Of a DNA stretch of 64,000 nt, positions 11,207 to 21,890 are shown piece after piece. How positions within the stretch are numbered: position 1 is the first letter of the stretch; each line of letters begins with the position of its first letter. The notes under the pieces are model-generated. The model searched no databases, was not told the origin of the DNA, and worked only from the letters and a program-made list of their open reading frames with translations. The DNA is from Tiliqua scincoides (Eukaryota; Chordata; Lepidosauria; Squamata; Scincidae): assembly GCF_035046505.1 (NCBI RefSeq), contig NC_089821.1, forward strand, positions 98,650,132 through 98,714,131. Direction: 5' to 3'. A program made the translations under genes and the position numbers.

Positions 11207-12556
11207 CAGTGGCGTCACTAGGGTTCGTGTCACCTGGTGCTGGAGACCAGCGTGTCACCCCTCTGCAGTGGGCGGGGCAACACTCCAGGTGGTGGGCGTG
11301 GTGATCTACCATCGCCCCGCCTGCACTGGTTTTTGGCTGTACCTTATGATAGAATAAAGATATTTCAACGCAGTTTATTTCATTGCATTCTACATGAAAT
11401 TACACATTGATTGACATATAACATGATGGTATTATTTTTACAAACTGTGATTTTAGTCGTTTTGGTTACTAGTGGTGTCACACCCCCACGGGTGTCAACT
11501 TGCTAACACCTTATTGGAGCAGTTCTCAAACTTTTCACACTGGGACCCACTTTTTAGAATGACAATCTGTCCAGGACCCATCATAAAGCAAATTAAAATA
11601 TTTATAATTAAATTAAAGTAAAACAAATAAATAAGGGGAAACCAGCCCTGTTCCACCAAGTGAATTTTCTCTGTAGCCTGCCTGCAATAACCCCCCCCCC
11701 TAAAAAAAAAAAAAAAGAATCAGTAAGATTTTCACTCCTACCCAGTTCAATTTAAGTTCTCATGTTTCAAGCATATCACTATCAGGACCCACCTGGCTTT
11801 ACAAGTCTGAGAGTCCAATCCCATGCCTGTCTACGCAGAAGTAAGTCCCCTTATAGTCAGTGGGGCTTACTCTGAGGAAAGTGTGGATAGGATTGCAGCC
11901 TAAAACAGAAAAAATTCACCTTACCCTGTCAAGCCTCTATTTCATTCTTTTTATTGGGGGGGGGGGGGCGCCTTCCAGAGCATTGGTTGAGCTCCAGTTG
12001 CATCAAATAGGACCAATCTGGTGGCCTCACATTTCCATTTGTCTGACCTGCCCAGGAGCCAAGGCATGTTTGCTTACTCATGAGTAAACGCGACCACGTG
12101 GCTTAGTTTAGCTTTCCATAGGGCTCAATATATCCGCCAGCTTGGAGTGAGGGACTGCCTTCTCTGGTGTTTTTTGGGGGCTACATTCATTGGATTAGGA
12201 CCATTCTGGTGTTGTTGGATTCCTCTCAGCCTGCCCTTTCCGACTTACTAAGGCAAGTTCGCCTATTCGCGAGTAAACACGCAATACGGCTGGGTTTCAC
12301 TTTCCATTGAGCCCCATGCATTTTTGGTTTTCCGTTTTTTTGCCAATAACCTTTGATAGAAAGGAGATATTTCATTCTGGTGTTTTGCATTGCAATCTGC
12401 TCAAAATTCCACATCCAACAGTATGTAACATGATGGGGTTACTCCTAACCACCAGTGATTTTAGCACATCACCCCCCCAGCACGCGTCACCCCCCTTTTG
12501 TGGGGGTGACCCCGCACCCACCTGGTGCGGCCCGCACCCCCCTAGCGACACCACTG
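11207..12556. mobile_element. Composite hAT element, 1.35 kb
   Basis: The ends are CAGTGGCGTCACTAGGG and CCTAGCGACACCACTG, with a near-perfect 8-bp duplication (TCCCCAAC at 11199-11206, TCCCCAGC at 12557-12564). The interior closely parallels the element at 17120-18420, including an internal segment starting AGTTCTCAAACTTTTCACAC that looks like another hAT end absorbed before the family spread. A short CAATCCTA element sits at 11811-11900. The TAACATGATGG phrase also occurs at 37090-37960. Confidence 0.8.
11811..11900 (+). mobile_element. Short CAATCCTA MITE nested in hAT
   Basis: GAGTCCAATCCC...GGATTGCAGCC with the conserved core TCTACGCAGAAGTAAGT and GGGGCTTACT. It is flanked by TGA and TAA, consistent with a degraded TNA target duplication. 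Confidence 0.75.
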
Positions 12557-12562
12557 TCCCCA

Positions 12563-12720
12563 GCCCTCAGAAGCCCAAAAACGGCACTTCCAGTTTTCAG
12601 CCAAAAACTGGAAGTGACTTATGTCCTTCAAAAGTCTTCTGAGGGCATAAAAACGTCACTTCTGGTTTCCCTAAGAGACCAGAAGTGCTGTTTTTTGGCC
12701 CTCCAAAGCCATGGCCTCCA
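12563..12720. repeat. Imperfect hairpin region with ACTTCCAGTTTT motifs
   Basis: CACTTCCAGTTTT and AAAACTGGAAGTG face each other around 12587-12615, and CACTTCTGG/CCAGAAGTG around 12657-12689. The same motif pairs occur in hAT elements elsewhere in the window, so this is likely hAT-internal sequence next to 11207-12556. Confidence 0.45.
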
Positions 12721-12839
12721 AAGGAGTGACAGGAGGCAGCAGGCACAACCGGGAAGCAGCATGGCTACTAGGGGGCACTTGACCCCCCCCCTAGATCCAC
12801 CCCCCCCCCGGTATGCTTCTGCTGGTAATATCTAGATGG

Positions 12840-13630
12840 AAGAACCGCACTGGTAGAGTCAATGGCCAGCATCACATGAATAAACTGGGATGAGTGAAAG
12901 AAACTATATCTGTGAGAGATAATTTATGGCTGTCACTCATTCTCTGCTAGGAGAACTGTAAACACGCAGCCAATATTACTTGGTTTGCAGAAATTCATGA
13001 GCTTGTATTCATCCCCTTTTCATTGGTATTACCTGCTCCTTAAATTAAAGAAAATGCTCCAATCCCCACCTCAAGTCACCTCTGTTTTAGTCATCTTGGT
13101 TACACTTGGGAAGGCTGAGCCCATTTTCTGTGAGCTGGAGGAGGTTCACTGTTGCAAAGGTAATTTCCTTTGCACATAAGCTATTTGCACACATGAGCAA
13201 AGGGGATTGATCTCAATTAGAGTGAAGTGCAAAGACATCAGGCTACTTTGAAAAGGCATATAATCAGGTTGTTGAAAGAGAGCACAATTATTCATTGACT
13301 GTCTCCTGAAATGATTCAGATTGTAAAGTAGTGCTAGGATCAGCCCTTGCAGTGGTCAGAGACAGACAGTATTGAGATCATCTTCAGGGCTAAATTACTC
13401 ATGACACTGAGGGGGGAAAATCAATTCTAGCATATGAGTGGTTGACATGGGAACAAAATGTATATTCATTTTTTATTTGGCTGTAAATCTTTCCCCCCCC
13501 CCCCAGCGCTTTTATTGATCCAGAACATTTGACACTGTCAATCACATTCAAAAAGGTTATGGAGCTGCTTTCAAAGATTAGGATTTATCTAATCCCTGGT
13601 TTTGCAAAATTATAATTGCCTGCAATGAAA
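12840..13630. other. Gene-free stretch
   Basis: Unique-looking, moderately AT-rich sequence with a C-run near 13493-13505. No exon or RNA gene was seen. Confidence 0.4.
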
Positions 13631-13639
13631 TAGGGGGTG

Positions 13640-14375
13640 GCATCCTTCAGTCTCGGAAGACTATGGTATCGTGCTCTGAATGGTGGTTCTGGAACAGCAT
13701 TTAGTGTGGCTGAACAGGCCGATTTGGGAGTAACAATCCCTTCCACATTGGGAGCAAGTGTAGTCTGTCCCTGGTCTGTCTCCCTGGCTATGGGCCTTCC
13801 CTCTTTGCCTCAGTCTGTTGGGCAAGTGTCTCTTCACACTGGGAGAGGCCATGCTGCACAGCCTGCCTCCAAGCGGGATGCTCAGAAGCAAAGGTTTCCC
13901 ATCTGTCAAGGTCCATTCCTAAGGCCTTCAGATCCCTCTTGCAGATATCCTTGTACCACAGCTGTGGTCTGCCTGTAGGACGCTTTCCCTGCACTAGTTC
14001 TCCATAGAGGAGATCCTTTGGGATCCTGCCATTGTCCATTCTCATGACATGACCAAGCCAACACAGGTGTCTCTGTTACAGCAGTGTATACATGCTAGGG
14101 ATTCCAGCTCGTTCCAGGACTGTGTTGTTTGGAACTTTGTCCTGCCAAGTGATACCGAGGATGCGTCAGAGGCAGTGCATGTGGAAAGCATTCAACTTTC
14201 CCTCCTGTCGCGTGTGAAGAGTCCAGGACTCGCTGCAGTACAGAAGTGTACTCAAGACACAAGCTCTGTAGACCTGGATCTTGGTATGTTCCGTCAGCTT
14301 CTTGTTGGATCATACTCTCTTTGTAAGTCTGGAAAATGTAGTCGTTGCTTTAACAATGTGTTTGTTTAGTTCAGT

Positions 14376-14409
<34 letters not shown>

Positions 14410-14718
14410 TCAGAGATCATTGAGCCAAGGTACACAAAGTCATGGACAACCTCCAGTTCATGCACAGAGATTGTAATGCAGGGAGGTGAGTCCACATCCT
14501 GAACCATGACCTGGAGAACCAGTTTTCTTCAGGCTGATTGTCAGTCCAAAGTCTTGGCAGGCCTTGCTAAAATGATTCATGAGCTGCTGAAGATCTCTGG
14601 CAGAGTGGGTGGTGCATCATTGGCAAAGAGGAAGTCACGCATACATTTCAGCTGGACTTTGGACTCTGCTCTCAGTCTGGAGAGGTTGAAGAGCTTCCCG
14701 TCTGATCTGGTTCGGAGA
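13640..14718 (-). mobile_element. LINE 3' half: RT C-terminus and Cys/His finger tail
   Basis: Minus-strand pieces read YLRTRSDGKLFNLSRL (near 14718), a degraded catalytic FANDA in place of FADDA, YLGSMISDTLSLSL, GRIPKDLLYGELVQGKRPTG, RPQLWYKDICKRDLKALG, and a closing finger C-x2-CGRDC...IGLFSHTKCC before the stop near 13662. It is a non-LTR retrotransposon (endonuclease-RT type); I cannot settle the clade (Vingi/I-like, R4/Dong-like and RTE-like are all possible). Stops, frame changes and a GA run (14379-14407) within the coding part show it is dead. The 5' continuation resumes at 18686. Confidence 0.75.
14379..14407. repeat. (GA)n microsatellite inside LINE
   Basis: A 29-base GA run that expanded within former LINE coding sequence. 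Confidence 0.97.
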
Positions 14719-14961
14719 TACAGGTCCAGCCTTGTTATACACAGATTTTTTATACATGGATTTGACTCAATACAAACAGCCACTGCAAATGAGAAGGAAT
14801 GTGCTGATCCCTGGAGAATGGGGGAAAATGCATCCCTTTAAAATCACAGTTTAAAAAAACTGCTTTTTAGTGTTGTAGAGAGACAGTCATACAAGTGATT
14901 ACATGTATAACCTAAGTTGGTTGGTTGGCAACCTTCAGTCTCGAAAGACTATGGTATAAGC

Positions 14962-16808
14962 CAGGGGTGCCCAAACCCCAGCCCGGGGGCCACTTGCGGC
15001 CCTCAGGGACTCACAATCCAGCCTGTAGGGAGCCCCCAGTCTCCAATGAGCATGTGGCCCTCTGGAGACTTGCTGTAGCCCATGTTGGCCTGACACAACT
15101 GCTCTCAGTGTGAAGATGACTGTTTGACCTTTTGACTGTTTGACTGTTTGATCAGCATGGCTTCTGTAAGGGTAAGTCTTGCCTCACCAACCTTATAGAA
15201 TTCTTTGAAAAGGTCAACAGGCATGTGGATGCGGGAGAACCCGTGGACATTATATATCTGGACTTTCAGAAGGTGTTTGACACGGTCCCTCACCAAAGGC
15301 TACTGAAAAAAACAACAACTCCACAGTCAGGGAATTAGAGGACAGGTCCTCTCCTGGATTGAGAACTGGTCGGAGGCCAGGAAGCAGAGAGTGGGTGTCA
15401 ATGGGCAATTTTCACAATGGAGAGAGGTGAAAAGCGGTGTGCCCCAAGGATCTGTCCTGGGACCGGTGCTTTTCAACCTCTTCATAAATGACCTGGAGAC
15501 AGGGTTGAGCAGTGAAGTGGCTAAGTTTGCAGACGAAACCAAACTTTTCCGAGTGGTAAAGACCAGAAGTGATTGTGAGGAGCTCCAGAAGGATCTCTCC
15601 AGACTGGCAGAATGGGCAGCAAAATGGCAGATGCGCTTCAATGTCAGTAAGTGTAAAGTCATGCACATTGGGGCAAAAAATCAAAACTTTAGATATAGGC
15701 TGATGGGTTCTGAGCTGTCTGTGACAGATCAGGAGAGAGATCTTGGGGTGGTGGTGGACAGGTCGATGAAAGTGTTGACCCAATGTGCGGCAGCAGTGAA
15801 GAAGGCCAATTCTATGCTTGGGATCATTAGGAAGGGTATTGAGAACAAAACGGCTAGTATTATAATGCCGTTGTACAAATCTATGGTAAGGCCACACCTG
15901 GAGTATTGTGTCCAGTTCTGGTCGCCGCATCTCAAAAAAGACATAGTGGAAATGGAAAAGGTGCAAAAGAGAGCGACTAAGATGATTACGGGGCTGGGGC
16001 ACCTTCCTTATGAGGAAAGGCTACGGCGTTTGGGCCTCTTCAGCCTAGAAAAGAGGCGCTTGAGGGGGGACATGATTGAGACATACAAAATTATGCAGGG
16101 AATGGACAGAGTGGATAGGGAGATGCTCTTTACACTCTCACATAATACCAGAACCAGGGGACATCCACTAAAATTGAGTGTTGGGCGGTTTAGGACAGAC
16201 AAAAGAAAATATTTCTTTACTCAGCGTGTGGTCGGTCTGTGGAACTCCTTGCCACAGGATGTGGTGCTGGCGTCTAGCCTAGACGCCTTTAAAAGGGGAT
16301 TGGACAAGTTTCTGGAGGAAAAATCCATTATGGGGTACAAGCCATGATGTGTATGCGCAACCTCCTGATTTTAGAAATGGGTTATGTCAGAATGACAGAT
16401 GCAGGGGAGGGCACCAGGATGAGGTCTCTTGTGCTCCCTGGGGCATTTGGTGGGCCGCTGTGAGATACAGGAAGCTGGACTAGATGGGCCTATGGCCTGA
16501 TCCAGTGGGGCTGTTCTTATGTTCTTATGACCTCTTACATGAGCTGTGGGACAAGTGTTCCCTCCACTGCTTGCTGTTTCACATCTGTGATGCAGCAGTG
16601 GCAGTGAAGGAAAGGCTAACCTTGCTTTGTGCAAGGACATTTATAGGCCTTGAGCTATTGCAAGACCTTCATTCATTCATACAAGTTTCATCTTTAATAT
16701 ATTTGTTTATGTAAATTTATTCAAATTTGAAATGTAAATTAATTTGGCCCCTGACACAGTGTCAGAGAGATGATGTGGCCCTCCTGCCAAAAAGTTTAGA
16801 CACCCCTG
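14962..16808 (-). mobile_element. hAT element (CAGGGGTG family) holding a CR1
   Basis: A perfect 8-bp duplication, GTATAAGC (14954-14961 and 16809-16816), brackets CAGGGGTGCCC...GACACCCCTG. Without the CR1 it is about 450 bp and matches the intact copy at 19952-20417 in inverse orientation along its whole length. It inserted in the 5S SINE at the junction of the 5S body and the tail. Confidence 0.92.
15130..16529 (+). mobile_element. 5'-truncated CR1-superfamily LINE with most of the RT
   Basis: It reads DQHGFCKGKSCLTNL, VDIIYLDFQKVFDTVPHQRL, then after one frame change (about 15306-15320) a 318-codon open frame (15391-16347) with SGVPQGSVLGPVLFNLFIND, the catalytic block as FADETK instead of FADDTK, PHLEYCVQFWSPHLKKDI, RATKMITGLGHLPYEERLRR and LWNSLPQDVV. 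The 3' UTR ends GCTGTTCTTATGTTCTTATG, an octamer-repeat tail typical of CR1-like elements. The Asp-to-Glu change in the active site, the frame change and the truncation make it inactive. It lies in the hAT at 14962-16808. The long unbroken frame suggests a fairly young insertion. Confidence 0.9.
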
Positions 16809-17227
16809 GTATAAGCCTACAGCACCCGGTATTCCCAGGCAGTCTCCCATCTAAGTACTAACCAGGCCTGACCCTGCTTAGCTTCTGAGATCAGACAAGA
16901 TCAGGCATGTGCAGGGTAACAGTTGCTGTCAGGTATAACCTAAGTATCCACAGATTTTTCTATCTCAAAGCTGATGAGAAGGGCCCTTTAAATTAAAGGA
17001 AAACAGTTGTTTAATAATGCCAGAGAGGGCAGCCTCTCCATCAATCCATTAATCATTCTCTCTGCAGGTTTCACTCCTCCATTCCCCCTGAGCACCCCCT
17101 AGTGAAAGAAGGCTAAATACAGAGGCGTAGCTAGTTCATTTGACACCCAGGGCCCATCAGTTTTTGTCACCCCATATGGCTTAATTAATTAAATATTAAT
17201 AATTAATTAATTCAATTGTTTAATTAA

Positions 17228-17345
17228 TTAATTCACTTTTTATACCACCCTTCCTCTAAGCAGCTCAGGGTGGTGTACATGGTTCCTCCCCTTATTTTGT
17301 CCACACAACAACCCTGTGAGGTAGGTGAGACAGAGATTGTAATAA
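17228..17345 (-). mobile_element. LINE/SINE tail-like segment within hAT
   Basis: TTTTATACCACCCTTCCTCTAAGCAGCTCAGGGTGG, broken here in two parts, followed by ACAACCCTGTGAGGTAGG is a common squamate repeat phrase, related to L2-like 3' ends, here absorbed in the hAT. Confidence 0.45.
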
Positions 17346-17493
17346 TCATGACATGGAATGAATAATAATAATGGCCAGAAAAACAAATGCAGTGAATATT
17401 TTCCCACAAGCAATGGATGGCATCAAATGGTATATAACATGATGGTATTATTCCTAAAAGCCACGATTTCCAGAATTTTGGTCACTAGGATGT

Positions 17494-17521
17494 CACACAC
17501 ACACACACACACACACACACC
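17494..17521. repeat. (CA)n microsatellite
   Basis: A 28-base CA run. Confidence 0.95.
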
Positions 17522-18685
17522 CCATGTCTCATTAGCCTTAAGGCAGTGGTTCTCAAACTTTTCACACTGGGACCCAGTTTTTAGAATGACAATCTGTCCA
17601 GGACCTGCCAGAAGTGATGTCATGGCTGGAAGTGACATCATCCAGCAAAATAAAATAATTATAAATAAAGTAAAGAAAAGCAGATAAATAAGGGGAAGTC
17701 AGCCCTGTTTCACCAAGTGAATTTTCTCTGTAGCCTGCCTGCAATAACACCCCCCACACACACACACACACAGATAAATCAGTGAGATTTTCAGCCCTCC
17801 CCAGTGCCCACTTTCCAGCTCAAGCCTCTGGTTTATTCTTTGGGGAGGGCTACCTTCTGGAGCATTTGTTGAGTTCCACTCTCATTAGATGGGGACCATG
17901 CAGCCAGCCTTGCATTTCCCTTTACCTGACCTGACCAGGAGCCAAGGCACATTTACTTACTCATGAGTAAACGCGAACCTGTGGTTTACTTTAGCTTTCC
18001 ATAGGGCTCAATACATTCATCTGCTTGGAGGGAGGGACTTACTTCTTGGGTGTATTTTGGGGGCTGCTTTCATTGAATAGGAACCATTCTGGTGTCCTTG
18101 GATTCCTCTCAGCCTGCCCTTTTGGATGAACTATGGAAAGTTCACCTACTCGCAAGTAAACACGCAATATGGCTCAGTTTCATTTTCCATAGGGTTCAAT
18201 GCATGTTTTGGTTTCTGGTTTTTTGGCCATAACTTTTGATGGAAAGTTTCAATCTGGTTTTCTGCATTGCATTCTGCTGGAACCTCCGCATCCAGCAGTA
18301 TATGGCATGATGGGGTTACGCCTAACCTTCGCAATGTTAGCAGTGTTGGGGCATTTGTGGTGTTACACCCGCCCCAAGGGTGGTACCTGGGGCAGACCGC
18401 CCCCGCTAGCTATGCCACTGGCTAAATGGCAGCGTTATCACCTCCTCAATTCTTTCCCCCTTGCTGGGGCTCCTGGTGAAGGGAGGGATTGCTGCCTCCT
18501 AGTGTAGCCTAAGCGTCTGGAGAGAGACTAATGGCCTCTGTGTGCATTTCAAAAGGTCCGCAAGGCTGTTTTTAAATCACTGGAGCAGAGACTTTGTTTT
18601 TCAAATTGATTTGCTATAGTGCATTTTTTGCCATCCACTTGAGTTCTTGGAAGGAACCCTCGAAAATAATGAGTCTCAACCTATA

Positions 18686-19480
18686 GATGCCTCTGTTGCA
18701 GTTCCAAAGGCATGCTTCAGCAGGACCACAAAGAAAATCACAAACAAGGTTGGTGCAAGAACACAGCGCTGCTCCACTCCACTTTGGATGTCAAAGGGGT
18801 CTGATGTTGAGCCATCAAAGACTACAGTGCCCTTCATGTCCTCATGGAAAGACTGCTGAGGAGCCTGGGTGGATATCTGATCTTGGGGAGAATATTGAAA
18901 AGGCCATCACTGCTGACCAGGTCGAAAGCCTTGAGGCTTTCAAGGTCTATGAAGGCTATAAAGACCTGTCATTGTTCCCTGTATTTTTCCTGTATTTTTC
19001 CTATATTTCTCCTGCAGCTGCCTAAGGGAGAATACCATATCAGTGGTGGATCTGTTGGCTTGGAATCCACACTGCGATTCTGGGTAGACGCTCTCTGCAA
19101 GTACCTGGAGTACCTCCAGTGTGCAAAGCCTGGGTAAAGTAGATATGGAGGACAGACTGTTACCCATGCAGTAAACCCCCCTCTCCATGTGGCTGAAATA
19201 GCCCAATGGAAAGGCAGAAGCCAATACAGTTGGTTCCAGCTGCGTCGTAGGAGTTGCCTGTATACAGCCGCAAACTGCCTCAGGGACTCCGGCTCCAGAT
19301 TTTGCCTTGAGGTTGACTCCTGAAGCCTTTTTCGATAACTGGATTTAGCCACAAGGCAGTGGAGGTTTGGGATCAGAGTTTTCCTTCTCTCAGATGAGCT
19401 ACCTTCCCAGGCTAACAAGTCCCATCTACCTGGTGGCTGTTTAGTCGCCTCTTACGACAAGTACAGCCAAACTGAGGGCC
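18686..19480 (-). mobile_element. LINE 5' portion: RT fingers of the interrupted LINE
   Basis: Minus-strand frames read PESQCGFQANRSTTDMVFSL and RQLQEKYR (near 19100-18990), FIDLESLKAFDLVSSDGLF, DIQSGVEQRCVLAPTLF and LLKHAFGTATEAS (ending near 18687). The protein order continues directly into the segment that starts at 14718, so the two are halves of one LINE split by the Tigger-like element. A CTGTATTTTTC-type repeat and frame breaks disturb the coding part. The 19140-19480 part has weaker frames. Confidence 0.72.
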
Positions 19481-19784
19481 TATTCCTATCCTCCAGCCCC
19501 TGGGGGAAAAGGGGGGAAAGGGAAAAGAATGACAACACCAGAAAAATTCTTGCTTTTTAATTAGAAGAAAATTAAAATAATTTTTTGTGACTTTATTTAT
19601 TTGCAAGAAGCATTGCTTAAATACCAGCTCAAGACATAAGCACAACAGTAATAATGTTCAAAAAGAAATTTACACTTAGAGGCCAGCATACATCACTGTC
19701 TCTGCTATGTGGCACAGCCATTGCTCCTCAGGACCTGGCACTCCTCTGAATATGGGGAGGGGCTCCAGCAGCTTCTGCACCCCC

Positions 19785-19905
19785 ATATAATAAATTATAT
19801 ATTACACACCCATATAATATGTAATTTATTATACCCCATGTAATAAATTATATATTACACCCCCAAATAGTATGTAATTTATTATACCCATGTCTTTACA
19901 CCATT
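19785..19905. repeat. AT-rich tandem and palindromic repeat
   Basis: Two roughly 57-base units contain AATAAATTATATATTACA and its near complement TGTAATTTATTATA, separated by CCCATATAATA-type spacers. It can fold into cruciforms. Confidence 0.8.
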
Positions 19906-19951
19906 ACACCATGTCCTCAGTCTTACTGAACACAATGGGCTTACTTTAGAG

Positions 19952-20417
19952 CAGGGGTGTCCAAAGTTTTTGGCAGGAGGGCCACATCAGCTCTCTGACA
20001 CTGTGTCGGGGGCCGGGGGGGGGAAAAGAATTAATTTACATTTAAAATTTGAATAAATTTGCATAAGTTTACATAAATGAATATATTAAAGATGAACTTA
20101 TATGAATGAATCAGGGTCTTGCAATAGCTTAATGCCTATAAAAGGCGTTGCACAAAGCAAGGCTGGCCTTTTCTTTGCTGCCACTGCTGCATCACAGATG
20201 TGAAAGAGCAAGCAGTGGAGAGGGCTCTCATCCCACAGCTCACACGAGAGGTCAAACAGTCGCCCTCACACTGAGAGAAGTTGCGTTGGGCCAGTGCGGG
20301 CTTCAACAAATCTCCGGAGGGCCATAGGCTCATTGAAGACTGGGGGCTCCCTGAGGGCCACATTGAGAGGCTTCGAGGGCTGCAAGTGGCCCCCGGGCCG
20401 GGGTTTGGGCACCCCTG
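19952..20417 (+). mobile_element. Complete non-autonomous hAT, CAGGGGTG family, 466 bp
   Basis: A perfect 8-bp duplication, CTTTAGAG (19944-19951 and 20418-20425), brackets CAGGGGTGTCCAAAG...TTTGGGCACCCCTG. The ends resemble the hAT-Charlie consensus. This intact copy serves as the template for recognising 14962-16808. Confidence 0.95.
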
Positions 20418-20555
20418 CTTTAGAGTAACATAAATAACACCATTTTTAATAACCTCTATCCATCAGCTTTTATAGATATGCTAATGATAGTTCATTATGC
20501 TCATGCCTGTGACATTAAAGATTGTAAAGCAATGTCCCTAAGGAAAGTATATTGC

Positions 20556-20732
20556 TGCATTGTCAGGTCATTGGCCGGTCTAGTCCAATCTACTCTGATT
20601 GGTGGTGGTTCTTTCAGATCTTTCTCACCATTACTGCCTGAGATTAATTTTTAATTGAAGATCCTTTGCCCTGGGATTTTTTGCATGCAATGCATGTCCT
20701 CTAGCACTGAGCTGTGACCCATCCTCCTTAGA
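20556..20732 (-). mobile_element. tRNA-derived SINE relic
   Basis: On the minus strand: GGGTCACAGCTCAGTGCTAG (A-box region), ATGCATTGCATGCA, ATCCCAGGGCAAAGG, then the body and GGACTAGACCGGCC. It is more diverged than 9660-9843. Confidence 0.55.
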
Positions 20733-20739
20733 CATTCCT

Positions 20740-21345
20740 GCTTGCCACAAATTTCTTGGGCCAAATGATGGCCAGTCTCAACCTTTTTCTAAACGTAAGT
20801 ATTGTTAGAAAGTGTTGTTAGAATAGACAAAGTTACTTTTGTCTATTTTTGAGAAGTGAACAAGTGACTGATGGGAATTTTTTCTCCTGTTACTTAAAGC
20901 TGAGTATTGAAAGCAAAATCTTAACCAAGGGGAATTGTTCCTTCCAAAGGCCTAGTGACAGAAAGGTTTGAGCTAAAAGACTTTAAAAAAAAAAAAAAAA
21001 AGACATGACATACAACACAGTACTTAAGAGCATCTGCACTGGTCATCTGTCTGGTTCTTCATTGAAAGTTGATGTTTTACCGCATTGTTTTACGGTGAAT
21101 GGTCCAGTCCCTATAGTTTTACTTGAAAGCATTTTCTGGTTAGAGTTTTGGATTTGACAAAAAGGTTGATCATCCCCTTTTAAAGGCTATGGTGGTCCCC
21201 TAATGGGCAATTTACCTTCAGGACTGTCTGAAATGAGTGCTTTAGCTGATCGTGTGAGAAACAGCAGTTTTGCTTTTTTGAATTTGGAGATATGGAGGGA
21301 CAATGAGCTTGAGCACTGAGTTTGCTGAAGTACTTGGGTGTAGGT

Positions 21346-21346
<1 letters not shown>
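20740..21346. other. Gene-free stretch
   Basis: Contains an A-run near 20984-21001. No exon or RNA gene was seen. Confidence 0.4.

Positions 21347-21390
<44 letters not shown>
21347..21390. repeat. (CT)n microsatellite
   Basis: A 44-base CT run. The minus-strand open frames across it are simple Arg-Glu repeats. Confidence 0.98.
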
Positions 21391-21393
<3 letters not shown>

Positions 21394-21649
21394 ATACATA
21401 GCAGTAAATCTGCTCCTTTGTAGGATTGCCACTTTGCCTGTACTGATATGTGTAAATAAGGCAAATACTGCAGACATTTGGAGTCTCCAGTGCTCTCTCC
21501 TCCAAAAAGAAAAACTAAACCCAGGACAGCTGTCCTTGGAACTTCTCCGAGTAGTTAACAATATTTTATTTATAAAATGTATTTATAATTTGGACTTCCC
21601 TTCAAAGTTTGAATGTAACCCTCTAGCTCTGTGTCTAGTCACAGGCTGG

Positions 21650-21890
21650 TGGAACCACTTAGATAAGTTTGGCAGAGGTACCTGCATTGTGTGCTGAAAC
21701 TTCAATCCCAGATTCAGTCTGTGGCACCTCCAGGTAGGTGTGGGAAAGACTCGGGTCTGAAACCCTAGAGAGCCACTGCTGGTCTTTCCTGAGTTAGATG
21801 GACTAGTGATCTCACTCAGTATTTTGTTTTAGTACATTTATATCCCACTTTTCTTCCATCAAGGAACTTAAGGAGGTGATCTATAACTCC
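21650..21890 (+). mobile_element. Diverged tRNA-SINE with LINE-type tail
   Basis: GGCACCTCCAGGTAGGTGTGGGAAAGACTC, split by changes, and GAGAGCCACTGCTGGTC followed by GTTAGATGGACTAGTGATCT and CAGTAT resemble the body of the squamate tRNA SINE. TTTATATCCCACTTTTCTTCC at 21838 is a tail fragment, apparently on the other strand. Confidence 0.4.

Larger units (their letters stand above)
14918..16933 (-). mobile_element. 5S-rRNA-derived SINE, split by a hAT
   Basis: A 12-bp duplication, TATAACCTAAGT (14906-14917 and 16934-16945), frames the element, as in LINE-driven insertion. The SINE itself is 14918-14961 plus about 16817-16933, roughly 160 bp. On the minus strand it starts with a 5S rRNA body covering the internal promoter (GAAGCTAAGCAGGGTC, GGTTAGTACTTAGATGGGAG, GGGAATACCGGGTGCTGTAG) and ends with a tail, ACCATAGTCTTTCGAGACTG, that equals the 3' end of the LINE at 13640 and 37258. 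Not a functional 5S gene: the 5' ~20 bases differ. Confidence 0.88.
17120..18420. mobile_element. Composite hAT element, 1.3 kb
   Basis: The ends are CAGAGGCGTAGCTAG and GCTAGCTATGCCACTG, with a 7-of-8 match duplication (GCTAAATA at 17112-17119, GCTAAATG at 18421-18428). It shares its interior with 11207-12556 (CAGTGGTTCTCAAACTTTTC, GCCAAGGCA, TTACTCATGAGTAAACGCGA). It is inserted in the right half of the Tigger-like shell. CA repeats lie at 17494-17521 and about 17756-17772. Confidence 0.82.
14721..18683. mobile_element. Tigger-like DNA transposon split by later insertions
   Basis: It begins CAGGTCCAGCC after TA (14719-14720) and ends GAGTCTCAACCTA before TA (18684-18685), inside the LINE. 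Its own parts are 14721-14917, 16946-17119 and 18429-18683. The same family is seen uninterrupted at 1029-1529. Two insertions, 14918-16933 and 17120-18420, account for its length of nearly 4 kb. Confidence 0.75.

Noticed and set aside
15412-16002. 196-codon frame on the minus strand
   Set aside because: It is the shadow of the CR1 RT coding strand; the plus strand carries the recognised motifs.
16815-16917. A 5S rRNA gene
   Set aside because: The 5' ~20 bases of 5S are replaced, the tail is LINE-derived and target duplications flank it, so it is a SINE. The same holds for 48836-48969.
21187-21561. Arg-Glu repeat proteins
   Set aside because: Translations of the (CT)n microsatellite at 21347-21390.
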